A DNA stretch of 64,000 nucleotides, from NCBI RefSeq assembly GCF_902167145.1, contig NC_050105.1:136881988-136945987 (forward strand), read 5' to 3'. Source of the DNA: Zea mays. Taxonomy: Eukaryota > Streptophyta > Magnoliopsida > Poales > Poaceae. The notes beneath the pieces were generated by a model, which saw only the letters and a program-made list of their open reading frames with translations, had not been told where the DNA came from and searched no databases. The number at the start of each line of letters is the position of its first letter. Position 1 is the first letter of the stretch. Positions 11,923 through 22,990 of the stretch are shown here, piece after piece. A program made the position numbers and the translations under genes.

Positions 11923-14613
11923 TTAGTTCTTGACTTTAGGTACCCAAACGGTTTTGGGTCCTTTGGCATTAGACACAAGAACTCTGGGTACCCAAACACA
12001 AGTCTTGGAACCCTTGTGTTTACCCCCAACAAATTTGGCAACTACCTTGCCGGATTTGCTAGTAAGCACATAAGATGCATCAAAAGTTTTAAATGAAATG
12101 CCATGATCATTTGATGCATTAGGAATTTTCTTCTTAGGCAACTTAGCATGGGTTGGTTGCCTAGAGCTAGATGTCTCACCCTTATACATATAAGCATGAT
12201 TAGGGCCAGAGTGAGACTTCCTAGAATGAATCTTTCTAATTTTGCTCTCAGGATAGCCGGCAGGGTACAAAATGTAACCCTCGTTATCCTGAGGCATGGG
12301 AGCCTTGCCCTTAACAAAGTTAGATAAGTTCTTTGGAGGGGCATTAAGTTTGACATTGTCTCCCCTTTGGAAGCCAATGCCATCCTTGATGCCAGGGCGT
12401 CTCCCATTATAGAGCATACTTCTAGCAAATTTAAATTTTTCATTTTCTAAGTTGTGCTCGGCAATTTTAGCATCTAGTTTTGCTATATGATCATTTTGTT
12501 GTTTAATTAAATCCATATGATCAAGAATAGCATTAACATCAATATCTCTACATCTAGTGCAAATAGAAACATGCTCAATATTAGACGTAGAGGGTTTGCA
12601 AGATTTAAGTTCTACAACCTTAGCATGCAACATTTCATTCTTAGTTCTAAGGTCGGAAATAGTAGCATTGCAAACATCAAAATCTTTAGCCTTAGCAATT
12701 AAATTTTCATTCTCTAATCTAAGGCTAGCAAGAGATGCACTCAATTCATCAATCTTAGCAAGCAAGTCAATATTATCATCTCTAAGATTGGGATTTGAAA
12801 CATTACAAACATGTGAATCAACCTTAGCATTTAAAATAGCATTTTCATTTCTAAGGTTGTCAATCATCTCACGGCATGTGCTTAGCTCACTAGACAATTT
12901 TTCACATTTTTCTACTTCTAGAGCATAAGCCTTTTTAACCTTAACATGTTTTTTGTTTTCTTTAATTAGACAATCCTCTTGGGAATCCAAAAGGTCATCC
13001 TTTTCATGAATAGCACTAACCAATTCATTCAATTTTTCCTTTTGAGCTATGTTAAGGTTGGCAAAAAGGGAACGCAAATTATCCTCCTCATCACTAGCAT
13101 TATCATCACTAGAAGATTCATATTTAGTGGAGGAGTTGGATTTAACCTTCTTCTTTTTGCCGTCCTTTGCCATGAGGCACTTGTGGCCGACGTTGGGGAA
13201 GAGGAGTCCTTTGGTGACGGCGATGTTGGCGGCGTCCTCGTCGTCGGAGGAGTCGCTTGAGCTTTCGTCGGAATCCCATTCCCGACAAACATGGGCATCG
13301 CCGCCCTTCTTCTTGTAGTACCTTTTCTTCTCCTTTCTTCTCCCCTTCTTGTCGTCGCCTCGGTCACTGTCACTAGATATAGGACATTTAGCAATAAAAT
13401 GACCGGGCTTACCACACTTGTAGCAAACCTTCTTGGAGCGGGACTTGTAGTCCTTCCCCCTCCTTTGCTTGAGGATTTGGCGGAAGCTCTTGATGACGAG
13501 CGCCATTTCCTCATTGTCGAGCTTGGAGGCGTCTATTGGTTGTCTACTTGGTGTAGACTCCTCCTTCTTCTCCTCCGTTGCCTTGAATGCAACGGGTTGG
13601 GCTTCGGATGGGTCGCCAAGCTCGTTGATTTTCCTCGAGCCTTCTATCATGCACTCAAAACTTACAAAATGCCCGATAACTTCCTCGGGGGTCATTTTAG
13701 TATATCTAGGATTACCACGAATCAATTGAACTTGAGTGGGATTAAGAAAAATGAGAGATCTTAAAATAACATTTACCACTTCGTGGTCATCCCACTTCTT
13801 GCTCCCGAGGTTGCGCACTTGGTTCACCAAAGTCTTGAGCCGGTTGTACATATGTTGTGGCTCCTCCCCTTTGCGAAGCCGGAACCGACCGAGCTCCCCC
13901 TCGATCGTTTCCCGCTTGGTGATCTTGGTGAGCTCATCTCCTTCGTGCGCGGTTTTGAGCACATCCCAAATCTCCTTAGCGCTCTTCAACCCTTGTACTT
14001 TGTTATACTCCTCTCTACTTAGAGAGGCGAGGAGTATTGTCGTTGCTTGAGAGTTGAAGTGCTCGATTTGGGCCACCTCATCCTCATCATAGTTCTCATC
14101 CCCTACCGACGGTACCTGTGCACCAAACTCAACAACATCCCATATACTTTTGTGGAGCGAGATTAGATGAAATCGCATTAAATCGCTCCACCTAGCGTAA
14201 TCTTCACCATCAAAAGTTGGTGGTTTGCCTAATGGGACGGAAAGTAGAGGTGTATGTTTGGAAATGCGAGGGTAGTGTAGGGGGATCTTACTATACTTCT
14301 TGCGCTCTTGGCGCTTAGAAGTGACGGAGGGCGCATCGGAGTCGGAGATCGATGTTGATGAAGTGTCGGTCTCGTAGTAGACCACTTTCCTCATCCTCTT
14401 GTGCTTGTCGCCTTTCCGATGCGGCTTGTGGGAAGAAGATTTTTCCTTCTTCTCTTTGTGGTGAGAAGAAGATTTCTTCTCCTTCCCTTTGTTGGAGGAG
14501 CTCTTCTTCTTCTCCCTCCTTTTGGTGCGGGACTCTTCCGATGAAGTGCTCCCTTGGCTTGTAGTGGGCTTTTCGCCGGTCTCCATCTCCTTCTTGGCGT
14601 GATCTCCCGACAT
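11923..14613 (-). CDS. gag: Sirevirus Gag polyprotein, intact
   Basis: Capsid/nucleocapsid protein of 896 residues, start ATG at 14613 (an in-frame GTG precedes it at 14616). The N-terminus is a charged Lys/Ser/Glu-rich stretch, then the copia gag domain (FDGEDYARWSDLMRFHL), CCHC knuckle CYKCGKPGHFIAKC near residue 395, an acidic Ser/Asp stretch, and a long probable coiled-coil with Asn/Glu/Lys heptads before VWVPK repeats. It is nearly collinear with gag of element 1. The stop TAA is followed by ATTGTTTTGTAG and the pol frame. Confidence 0.94.
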   Translation of the reverse strand: MSGDHAKKEMETGEKPTTSQGSTSSEESRTKRREKKKSSSNKGKEKKSSSHHKEKKEKSSSHKPHRKGDKHKRMRKVVYYETDTSSTSISDSDAPSVTSKRQERKKYSKIPLHYPRISKHTPLLSVPLGKPPTFDGEDYARWSDLMRFHLISLHKSIWDVVEFGAQVPSVGDENYDEDEVAQIEHFNSQATTILLASLSREEYNKVQGLKSAKEIWDVLKTAHEGDELTKITKRETIEGELGRFRLRKGEEPQHMYNRLKTLVNQVRNLGSKKWDDHEVVNVILRSLIFLNPTQVQLIRGNPRYTKMTPEEVIGHFVSFECMIEGSRKINELGDPSEAQPVAFKATEEKKEESTPSRQPIDASKLDNEEMALVIKSFRQILKQRRGKDYKSRSKKVCYKCGKPGHFIAKCPISSDSDRGDDKKGRRKEKKRYYKKKGGDAHVCREWDSDESSSDSSDDEDAANIAVTKGLLFPNVGHKCLMAKDGKKKKVKSNSSTKYESSSDDNASDEEDNLRSLFANLNIAQKEKLNELVSAIHEKDDLLDSQEDCLIKENKKHVKVKKAYALEVEKCEKLSSELSTCREMIDNLRNENAILNAKVDSHVCNVSNPNLRDDNIDLLAKIDELSASLASLRLENENLIAKAKDFDVCNATISDLRTKNEMLHAKVVELKSCKPSTSNIEHVSICTRCRDIDVNAILDHMDLIKQQNDHIAKLDAKIAEHNLENEKFKFARSMLYNGRRPGIKDGIGFQRGDNVKLNAPPKNLSNFVKGKAPMPQDNEGYILYPAGYPESKIRKIHSRKSHSGPNHAYMYKGETSSSRQPTHAKLPKKKIPNASNDHGISFKTFDASYVLTSKSGKVVAKFVGGKHKGSKTCVWVPRVLVSNAKGPKTVWVPKVKN

Positions 14614-14647
14614 CACTTCGAGCGGTTAGGCTCTAATGAAGCACCGG

Positions 14648-14659
14648 GCTCCGATACCA
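14648..14659 (-). other. Primer binding site of Opie-type element 2
   Basis: On the - strand TGGTATCGGAGC, one mismatch from the standard TGGTATCAGAGC, two bases inside the 5' LTR (14662-15981). The Ji-type element has the same A-to-G variant. Confidence 0.85.
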
Positions 14660-14661
14660 AT

Positions 14662-15981
14662 TGATAGTCGCCTAGAGGGGGGTGAATAGGGCGAAACTGA
14701 AATTTACAAATATAAACACAACTACAAGCCGGGTTAGCGTTAGAAATATAAACGAGTCCGCGAGAGAGGGTGCAAAACAAATCCCAAGCGAATAAGCAAG
14801 TGAGACACGGAGATTTGTTTTACCGAGGTTCGGTTCTTGCAAACCTACTCCCCGTTGAGGAGGCCACAAAGGCCGGGTCTCTTTCAACCCTTCCCTCTCT
14901 CAAACGGTCCCTCGGACCGAGTGAGCTTCTCTTCTCAAATCAAAGCCGGGAACAAAACTTCCCCGCAAGGGCCACCACACAATTGGTGCCTCTTGCCTTG
15001 ATTACAATGGAGTTGTGATCTCAAGAACAAGTGAGAAAGAAAAGAAGCAATCCAAGCGCAAGAGCTCAAATGAACACGGCAAATCACTCTCACTAGTCAC
15101 TAGGGCTTTGTGTGGAATTGGAGAGGATTTGATCTCTTTAGTGTGTCTAGAATTGAATGCTAGAGCTCTTGTAGTAGTTGAGAAGTGGAAAACTTGGATG
15201 CAATGAATGGTGGGGTGGTTGGGGTATTTATAGCCCCAACCACCAAACTTGACCGTTGGCTGGAGGCGTCTGCTCGATGGCGCACCGGACAGTCCGGTGC
15301 ACACCGGACAGTCCGGTGCCCCTGCCACGTCATCACTGCCGTTGGATTCTGACCGTTGGAGCTTCTGACTTGTGGGCCCTCCTGGATGTCCGGTGCACAC
15401 CGGACATGTACTGTTTGATGTCCGGTGCACCGGTATGGGCGTGCCTGACGTCTGCGCGCGCTGCGCGCGCATTAAATGCACCGCAGGGAGCCGTTGGCGC
15501 CGCAGGGAGCCGTTGCTCCGCTGGCACACCGGACAGTCCGGTGCACACCGGACAGTCCGGTGAATTTTAGCGGAGCGGCTACCACGCGAACCCGAGGCTG
15601 GCGAGTTCCGAAGACCGCGCTTCCTTGGAGCATCGGACATGTCCGGTGCACACCGGACAGTCCGGTGAATTATAGCGCGCCGGCTTCCGAGAAATCCCGA
15701 GAGTGAAGAGTTGGAGTCTGAGTCCCCTGGTGCACCGGACAGGTACTGTTCACTGTCCGGTGGCACACCGGACAGTCCGGTGCCCCAGACCAGGGGTGCC
15801 CTCGGTTGCCCCTTTGCTCCTTTATTGAATCCAAAACTTGGTCTTTTTATTGGCTGAGTGTGAACCTTTTACACCTGTATAATCTATACACTTGGGCAAA
15901 CTAGTTAGTCCAAAGATTTGTGTTGGGCAATTCAACCACCAAAATTATTTAGGAACTAGGTGTAAGCCTAATTCTCTTTCA
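14662..15981 (-). repeat. 5' LTR of Opie-type element 2
   Basis: Promoter-bearing LTR of the reverse element. It carries the palindrome array (about 15280-15790), TATA box at 15225-15232, and a leader ending at the primer site. It is followed on the right by the GGTAT duplication at 15982-15986. Confidence 0.93.
15225..15232 (-). promoter_or_regulatory. TATA box of Opie-type element 2
   Basis: TATAAATA on the - strand, flanked by ggggc, at the same LTR position as in element 1. It is the core promoter for gag-pol RNA of the intact element. Confidence 0.75.
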
Positions 15982-16657
15982 GGTATATCGGTCGATGATA
16001 GGTTCATTACTTTATCTTTGTGCATCTCGACCGGATATTATGCTTTCCGTATGCATGTGTGCAAGATTCCAAGCCGACCCTAAGGAAGCTCACCTTACGG
16101 CCGTGAAACGAATCTTGAGATATTTGGCTTATACTCCTAAGTTTGGGCTTTGGTATCCTAGGGGATCCACATTTGATTTGATTGGTTATTCGGATGCTGA
16201 TTGGGCGGGGTGCAAAATTAATAGGAAGAGCACATCGGGGACTTGCCAGTTCTTGGGAAGATCCTTGGTGTCTTGGGCTTCAAAGAAGCAAAATTCGGTT
16301 GCTCTTTCCACCGCCGAAGCCGAGTATATTGCCGCAGGTCATTGTTGCGCGCAATTGCTTTGGATGAGGCAAACCCTGCGGGACTACGGTTACAAATTAA
16401 CCAAAGTCCCTTTGCTATGTGATAATGAGAGTGCAATCAAAATGGCCGACAATCCTATCGAGCATAGCCGCACTAAACACATAGCCATCCGGTATCATTT
16501 TCTTAGGGATCACCAACAAAAGGGGGATATCGAGATTTCTTACATTAACACTAAAGATCAATTAGCCGATATCTTTACCAAGCCTCTTGATGAACAAACT
16601 TTTGCCAAACTTAGGCATGAGCTCAATATTCTTGATTCCCGCAACTTCTCTTGCTAG
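15982..16657 (+). pseudogene. pol: Sirevirus Pol of element 1, 3' part: RT end and RNase H
   Basis: Continues the reading frame cut at 6463. 15982-15986 is the duplicated GGTAT, and codons resume at 15987 within the [11 protein letters not shown] block typical of the copia RT end. RNase H residues are present: Asp in GYSDADWAG, Glu in STAEAEY, Asp in CDNESAIK. The protein ends ILDSRNFSC. It is almost identical to the C-terminus of element 2 Pol and is itself intact, but cannot be made in one piece because of the 9.5-kb insertion. Confidence 0.92.
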
Positions 16658-17517
16658 ATTGCACACGTAGCTCACTTATATACCTTTGATCATATCTCTT
16701 TTGTATGTGCTATGTCTAATGTGTTTTTCAAGAGTATTTCAAACCAAGTCATAGGTATATTGAAAGGGAATTGGAGTCTTCAGCGAAGACAAAGGCTTCC
16801 ACTACGTAACTCATACTTCGCCGTCACTCCAAGCATGAGCATCAAAGAAAAGGACCTTGTCTTTGGGGGAGAGAGTTAGAACCCAAAAGCAAAAGGACCG
16901 GACTTTCTCTTTGGTATAATCTTAACTCATTTATGTATGACCAAAGGGGAAGATAGCACTTCGAGGGCTCTACTAATTCCGTTTTTGGCGATTCATGCCA
17001 AAGGGGGAGAGAGTATGAGCCCAAAGCAAAAGGACCGCACCACCACCAATTTCAAAAACTTAGTGTTTTCCAAAAGTATTTATCAATTGGTATCCTATTG
17101 TGTTCAAAAGGGAGAAAGTAGTATTTCAAAAATAATATATCAAAACCCTCTTGAACACTAAGAGAAGGATCTCCTTTAGGGGGAGTTTTGTTTAGTCAAA
17201 GGAAAAAGCATTTGAAACAGGGGGAGAAAATTTCAAATCTCGAAAATGCTTTGCAAAATCCTATTCATTTACCTTTGACTATTTACAAAAGAACTTTGAA
17301 AAAGATTTACAAAAGAATTTGCAAAAACAAAACATGTGGTGCAAACGTGGTCCAAAATGTTATATAAGAAAGAAACAATCCATGCATATCTTGTAAGTAT
17401 TTATATTGGCTCAAATTCCAAGCAACCTTTGCACTTACATTATGCAAACTAGTTCAATTATGCACTTCTATATTTGCTTTGGTTTGTGTTGGCATCAATC
17501 ACCAAAAAGGGGGAGAT
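16658..17517 (+). other. 3' untranslated region of element 1 with repeated polypurine tracts
   Basis: No supported ORF. It holds repeated purine motifs (near 16864, 16999, 17177, 17219) and the true tract AAAAAGGGGGAGAT at 17504-17517 directly before the LTR. This copy number of purine tracts is a Sirevirus hallmark. There is no envelope-like gene. Confidence 0.75.
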
Positions 17518-18828
17518 TGAAAGGGAATTAGGCTTACACCTAGTTCCTAAATGATTTTGGTGGTTGAATTGCCCAACACAAATAATTGGACTAACTAGTT
17601 TGCTCAAGTGTATAGATTATACAGGTGTAAAAGGTTCACACTCAGCCAACAAAAAGACCAAAAGTTGGATTCAACAAAGGAGCAAAGGGCCAACCGAAGG
17701 CACCTCTGGTTTGGCGCACCGGACTGTCCGGTGTGCCACCGGACAGTGTCCGGTGCACCACCGGACATGTCCGGTGCACCAGAGGACTCCAACACCAACT
17801 CGCCACCTTCGGGAATTTCCAGAGGCACTCGCGCTATAATTCACCGGACTGTCCGGTGTACACCGGACAGTGTCCGGTGCGCCATGGAGAAGCGGCCTCA
17901 GGAACTCGCCAGCTTCGGGAAACTCCAACGGCTAGTCCGCTAAAATTCACCGGACTGTCCGGTGTGCACCGGACTGTCCGGTGTGACTCCGGAGCAACGG
18001 CTATCTCCGCCCAACGGCTCTCTGCCGCGCATTCAATGCGCGCTCTGCGCGCGCAGAAGTCAGGCGCGCCCATACTGGCACACCGGACAAGGAACAGTGC
18101 ATGTCCGGTGTGCACCGGACACCCAGGCGGGCCCACAAGTCAGAAGCTCCAACGGTCAGAATCCAACGGCAGTGATGACGTGGCAGGGGCACCGGACTGT
18201 CCGGTGCGCCATCGAGCAGACAGCCTCCAACGACCACTTTTGGTGGTTGGGGCTATAAATACCCCAACCACCCCACCATTCATTGCATCCAAGTTTTCCA
18301 GCTTCCAACCACTATACAAGAGCTAGCATTCATTGCAAAGCACACCAACAAGAGATCAAATCCTCTCCCAATCCCATTCAAAACCCTAGTGACTAGAGAG
18401 AGTAATTTGTAGTGTTCATTTGAGCTCTTGCGCTTGGATCACTTCTTTTCTTTCTTGATTCTTTCTTGTGATCAAACACTCACTTGTAATTAAGGCAAGA
18501 GACACCAATTGTGTGGTGGTCCTTGCGGGAAGTTTGATTCCCAAGTGATTTGAGAAGAGAAGCTCTCTCGGTCCGAGGGACCGATTGAGAGAGGGAAGGG
18601 TTGAAAGAGACCCGGCCTTTGTGGCCTCCTCAACGGGGAGTAGGTTTGCAAGAACCGAACCTCGGTAAAACAAATCCGCGTGTCACACTCTTCATTTGCT
18701 TGCGATTTGTTTTGCTCCCTCTCTCCCGGACTCGTTTATATTTCTAACGCTAACCCGACTTGTAGTTGTGATTATTTTTGAGAATTTCAGTTTCGCCCTA
18801 TTCACCCCCCCCCTCTAGGCGACTTTCA
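17518..18828 (+). repeat. 3' LTR of Opie-type element 1
   Basis: A complete 1311-bp LTR from TGAAAGGG to CGACTTTCA. The palindrome array lies at about 17715-18225, with a TATA box at 18254-18261. Compared with the 5' LTR it has two extra palindrome units near 17735 and 17860 and one fewer near 18190, with few substitutions. Confidence 0.92.
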
Positions 18829-19134
18829 GCCCCCCTCCAGCAACGGACACACCTTCGGCTCGCACGAGGCCCAGTCTTCGCCAAGAAGCAACCTAGGCCA
18901 AATCGCCACGCCAACCGACCAAATCGCAGGAGCATTTAATGCAAAGGTGGCCTGACACCTTTATCCTGACGAGCGCTCTCCGGTCGACAGAGCCGAAGTG
19001 ACCGCAGTCACCTCGCCGCTCCACTGACCGGTCTGACAAGAGGACAGCGCCGCTTGCGCCGCTCCGACTGCTGTGCCACTCAACAGAGTGAGGCTGACAG
19101 CAGCCAAGTCCGGCCCTATGCACCATGGGAAACT

Positions 19135-19660
19135 CCGCTCCGCCCGACCCCGGGCTCGGACTCGGGCTCAGCCTCGGAAGACGACGAACTCCACTCCGCC
19201 CGACCCAGGGCTCGGACTCGGGCTCAGCCCCGGAAGACGACGAACTCCGCTTCGCCCGACCCCAGGGCTCGGACTCGGGCTCAGCCCCAGAAGACGACGA
19301 ACTCCGCTTCGCCCGACCCCAGGGCTCGGACTCGGGCTCAGCCCCTGAAGACGACGAACTCCGCTTCGCCCGACCCCAGTGCTCGGACTCGGGCTCAGCC
19401 CCGGAAGACGACGAACTCCGCTTCACCCGACCCCAGGGCTCGGACTCGGGCTCAGCCCCTGAAGACGATGAACTCCGCTCCGTCCGACCCCAGGGCTCGG
19501 ACTCAGGCTCAGTCCCGGAAGACGACGAACTCCGCTTCGCCCGACCCCAGGGCTCGGACTCAGCCCTGGCCTCAGCCGACGGTCTCCGCCTCGCCCGACC
19601 CAGGGGCTCGGACTCGACCTCGGCCTCGGAAGACAGACTCGACCTCGACCTCGGAGGAGC
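19135..19660 (+). repeat. 57-bp tandem repeat array in Huck-type 5' LTR (about 7 units)
   Basis: Unit of 57 bp containing ggctcggactcgggctcagc and gaagacgacgaactccgc, seen about seven times in regular form, followed by two degenerate units near 19555 and 19610. Because 57 is a multiple of three, all frames tend to stay open and give false ORFs rich in Ser/Asp/Gly or Arg/Thr/Pro. Confidence 0.9.
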
Positions 19661-20061
19661 CTCCACATCGCCCAACCCAGGGCACGGACCAACCACGTCA
19701 ACAGGAGGCGCCATCATTACCCTACCCCAAGCTGACTCAGGCTACGGGGAACAAGACCGGCGTCCCATCTGGCTCGCTCCGCCAGACAAGTAATGATGGC
19801 GCCCCACACGCTCTATGACAACGGCGGCTCTCAGCCCCCTTACGGAAGCAAGAGGACGTCAGCAAGGACTCGACAGCCCCGACAGCTGTTCTTCCGCCAG
19901 GCTCCAGCGCTCCTCCGACGGCCACGACACCACACGAATCGGGTGCCAAAACCTCTCCGGCTGCCACGATGGCATGTACTTAGGGCGCTAGCTCTCTTCC
20001 ACTAGACATGTTAGCACACTGCTACACCCCTCACTGTACACCTGGATCCTCTCCTTGCGCC

Positions 20062-20069
20062 TATAAAAG
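20062..20069 (+). promoter_or_regulatory. TATA box of Huck-type LTR
   Basis: TATAAAAG in a GC-rich context (cgcc before, gaagg after); the same box is at 30605-30612 in the 3' LTR. It is a likely core promoter for element A. Confidence 0.7.
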
Positions 20070-20365
20070 GAAGGACCAGGGCCCTCTTAGAGAGGGTTGG
20101 CCGCGCGGAGAAAGGACGGGACAGGCGCTCGCGTGAGGCCGCTCGCTCCCTCCCGCGTGGACGCTTGTAACCCCCTATTGCAAGCGCACCCGACCTGGGC
20201 GCGGGACAAACACGAAGGCCACGGGATTTCCACCTCTCACGCCCGTCTCCCTCCGGCTGCCTTTCCCCCTTCGCGCTCCGTCCCGCGCCGACCCATCTAG
20301 GCTGCGGCACGCGGCGACAATTTACTCGTCGGTCCAGGGACCCCCCGGTCTCGAAACGCCGACAG

Positions 20366-20384
20366 TTGGCGCGCCAGGTAGGGG
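20366..20384 (+). other. Primer binding site of Huck-type element A
   Basis: TTGGCGCGCCAGGTAGGGG one base after the LTR end, in the position of a gypsy primer site. I do not assign the tRNA. Confidence 0.7.
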
Positions 20385-20424
20385 CCTGCTGCGTGTTGAC
20401 GAACAGCTTCCCGTCAAGCTCCAG

Positions 20425-22990
20425 ATGGGCAGTCTTCAGCAACCTTTCCAGCCCGGGACGGTGCTCCGTTTCGGGAGTCTTGAGTTCATGTCCCTCGACG
20501 GCAGCTACGACATGATACTCCTTCCCCCGCCGTGCGACAGCGGCAATGGCGGCCGACAGCCCGCCCGCCGGCGGCAAAATCGACGACGTCTTCCCAGCGT
20601 GGTGGAAGAACAACATTCGAGCTCACCCTGTCCCCTCCCCCGCCGACGGAGGAGGAGGTGGGGCAACCAAGGCCAAGCAGGAGGTGGCTCCTCGTCGGCT
20701 GTCGAGCGAGTCGACGGCGTCGGCGCCCTAACGGGGGGCACGTCGAGCATCGACCTCGCGTCTGAGACGAAGACGAGCGCCGTCTCCCCGCAACACGCCA
20801 ATCCCAAGCAAACGGACGACGCCAGCACGCTCGCGAAAGGCTTGCTGGGCGTCACCCTCGTACCTGAGACGATGGTGCAGTCAGTCCCTGACGTGACTTC
20901 GTCACCGCCCGTCGACCAAGAGGTACCCACCGATTCCCATCTCGCACCTCTTGGATTCAGCCTTGACCCGCCAAGCGACTTCGCTTTGGCGGACGCTCTC
21001 GTAGAGGCGAGTCCAAACCCTCTGGGGTATCGTATGCGGTCACCCTGGGACCGGCTGACGGACGTCTCGACCTACGGGCCCTCGGGGTCCGAGGAAGATG
21101 ACGAGCCCGCCTTCTGTTGGGATTTCTCCGGACTTGGTAACCCCAGTGTCGTGCGGCACTTCATGACCGCATGCGACTACTGCCTTTCCGACTGTTCTGA
21201 CGGTGGCTGCAGCCTCGGCGACGAGGACTGCGGCCCAAGTTGTTGAATGTTTCCACGTCGATCTAGGGGGTCCCTCCGAAGGCAACCATCTTGGTATGCC
21301 GGAGAACGGTGATCTCCCTAGGCCTGTGCCTCGCATCGACATCCTACGGGAGCTAGCTGTGGTCCCCGTTCCGGCGGGGGGTCATGACCCACAGCTCGAG
21401 CAAATCCGCGGGGTGCAGGCCAGGCTCGACGAGGGAGCAGGAACACTTGAGCCGATCCGCCGGGACGTCGGGCAGGAATGGGCGGGCCAACCTCTGGCCA
21501 GAGAAGTGTGTCATCTACCCCAGGGTATCTAGCACCGCATCGCCGACGATGTCAGGGTAAGGCCGCCACCCACTTCCAGTGGAGTCGGCCAGAACCTGGC
21601 TACAGCGGCAATGCTTCTTCGCGCGATGCCGGAGCCATCAACCACCGAGGGGCAGCGAATTCAGGGAGAGCTCAAGAATCTCCTGGAGGGCGCCGCGGTC
21701 CGATGGGCCGAAAGCTCCGCCTCCCGAAGGTAAGGGTACCCCTCGGAACATCACGCCGCGACTTCCCGATTCATGCGGGAAGCCTCGGTCCACACCGGGC
21801 GCACGCGCAACACAGCGCCTGCGGCCCCGGGTCGCATCGGCAACGAGCACCATCACCGCAACCGTCGGGCCCACCTCGACGAGAGGGTGCGCCGAGGCTA
21901 CCACCCTAGGCGTGGGGGACGCTACGACAGCGGGGAGGATCGGAGTCCCTCGCCCGAACCACCCGGTCCGCAGGCTTTCAGCCACGCCATACGACGGGCA
22001 CCGTTCCCGACCCGGTTCCGAACCCCGACTGCTATCACAAAGTACTCGGGGGAGACGAGACTGGAACTATGGCTCGCGGACTACCGGCTGGCCTGCCAAC
22101 TGGGTGGAATGGACGACGACAACCTCATCATCCGCAACCTCCCCCTGTTCCTCTCCGACACCGCTCACGCCTGGTTGGAGCACCTGCCTCCGGGGCAGAT
22201 CTCCAACTGGGACGACCTGGTCCAAGCCTTCACCGGCAATTTCCAGGGCATGTACGTGCGCCCTGGGAACTCCTGAGATCTCCGGAGCTGCCGACAGCAG
22301 CCGGGAGAGTCTCTCTGGGACTACATCCGGCGATTCTCGAAGCAACGCACCGAGCTGCCCAACATCACTGATTCAGATGTCATCGGCGCGTTCCTCGCCG
22401 GCACCACCTGCCGCGACCTGGTGAGCAAGCTGGGTTGAAAGACCCCCACCAAGGCGAGCGAGCTGATGGACATCGCCACCAGGTTCGCCTCTGGCCAGGA
22501 GGCGGTTGAGGCTATCTTCCGGAAGGACAAGCAGCCCCAGGGCCGCCCACCGGAAGATGCCCCCGAGGCGTCAACTCAGCGCGGCGCCAAGAAGAAAGGC
22601 AAGAAGTCGCAAGCGAAACGCGACGCCGCCGACGCGGACCTTGTCGCCGCCGCCGAGTACAAGAACCCTCGGAAACCCCCCGGAAGTGCCAACCTCTTCG
22701 ACAAGATGCTCAAGGAGTCGTGCCCCTATCATCAGGGGCCCGTCAAGCACACCCTTGAGGAGTGCGCCCTGCTTCAGCGCCACTTCCACAGGGCCGGGCC
22801 ACCCGCGGAGGGTGACAGGGCTCGCGACAACGATAAGAAGGAAGATCACCAGGCAGGAGAGTTCCCCGAGGTCCGCGACTGCTTCATGATCTACGGTGGG
22901 CAAGCGGCGAACGCCTCGGCTCGGCACCGCAAGCAAGAGCGTCGGGAGGTCTGTTCGGTAAAGGTGGCGGCGCCAGTCTACCTAGACTAG
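20425..22990 (+). pseudogene. gag: Huck-type gag, broken by frameshifts and stops
   Basis: Gag is scattered over several frames: an N-terminal Pro/Arg-rich part (20425-21246), the conserved retrotransposon gag domain at about 21990-22275 (motifs LELWLADYRLACQLGG and DTAHAWLEHL), and a C-terminal part (22466-22990) with a Cys/His motif (CPYHQGPVKHTLEEC). A frameshift lies near 22270, a TGA at about 22436, and TAG at 22988-22990 where copy B has a Trp codon. It would encode the capsid, but this copy cannot produce it intact. The true start is unclear. Confidence 0.75.

Larger units (their letters stand above)
6464..15981 (-). mobile_element. Opie-type Sirevirus element 2, full length and intact
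   Basis: A complete 9518-bp copia element in reverse orientation inside pol of element 1. It has two LTRs of 1321 and 1320 bp that differ at only a couple of positions by eye (one base in a G run, and c/t in gagggYgcaaa), a 5-bp GGTAT duplication, open gag and open pol. Near-identical LTRs mean a recent insertion. Outer ends on the + strand read tgatag...ctttca. No lesion is visible in any coding region, so it may be autonomous. Confidence 0.95.
1..18828 (+). mobile_element. Opie-type Sirevirus (Ty1/copia) element 1, split by a second Sirevirus
   Basis: LTR retrotransposon read 5' to 3' on the + strand: partial 5' LTR, methionine-tRNA primer site, gag, pol, a purine-rich 3' region and a complete 3' LTR ending in TG...CA. 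About 153 bp of the 5' LTR lie off the left edge, judged against the 3' LTR. Its pol is interrupted after position 6463 by a 9.5-kb element in the opposite orientation. It sits inside the 5' LTR of Huck-type element A: bases from 18829 onward match the 3' LTR of that element from 28977. The predicted 5-bp target duplication (gcccc at 18829) cannot be checked because the left flank is outside the window. Family name is from memory; the Sirevirus assignment is firm. Confidence 0.92.
18829..20364 (+). repeat. 5' LTR of Huck-type element A (right part)
   Basis: Corresponds to 28977-30909 of the 3' LTR but is ~400 bp shorter, because its internal 57-bp tandem array has about seven regular units instead of fourteen. 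A TATA box is at 20062-20069 and the LTR ends ...AACGCCGACA before the primer site. Confidence 0.9.

Noticed and set aside
16658..17517. Possible envelope-like gene expected in some Sireviruses
   Set aside because: The region after pol in all three Sireviruses is only ~0.8-0.9 kb, with short ORFs and repeated polypurine tracts; no transmembrane or signal-peptide pattern.
20425..21246. 273-codon ORF as a possible captured host gene in Huck A
   Set aside because: It occupies the gag N-terminal position between the primer site and the gag domain, so it is most simply a frameshifted gag part.
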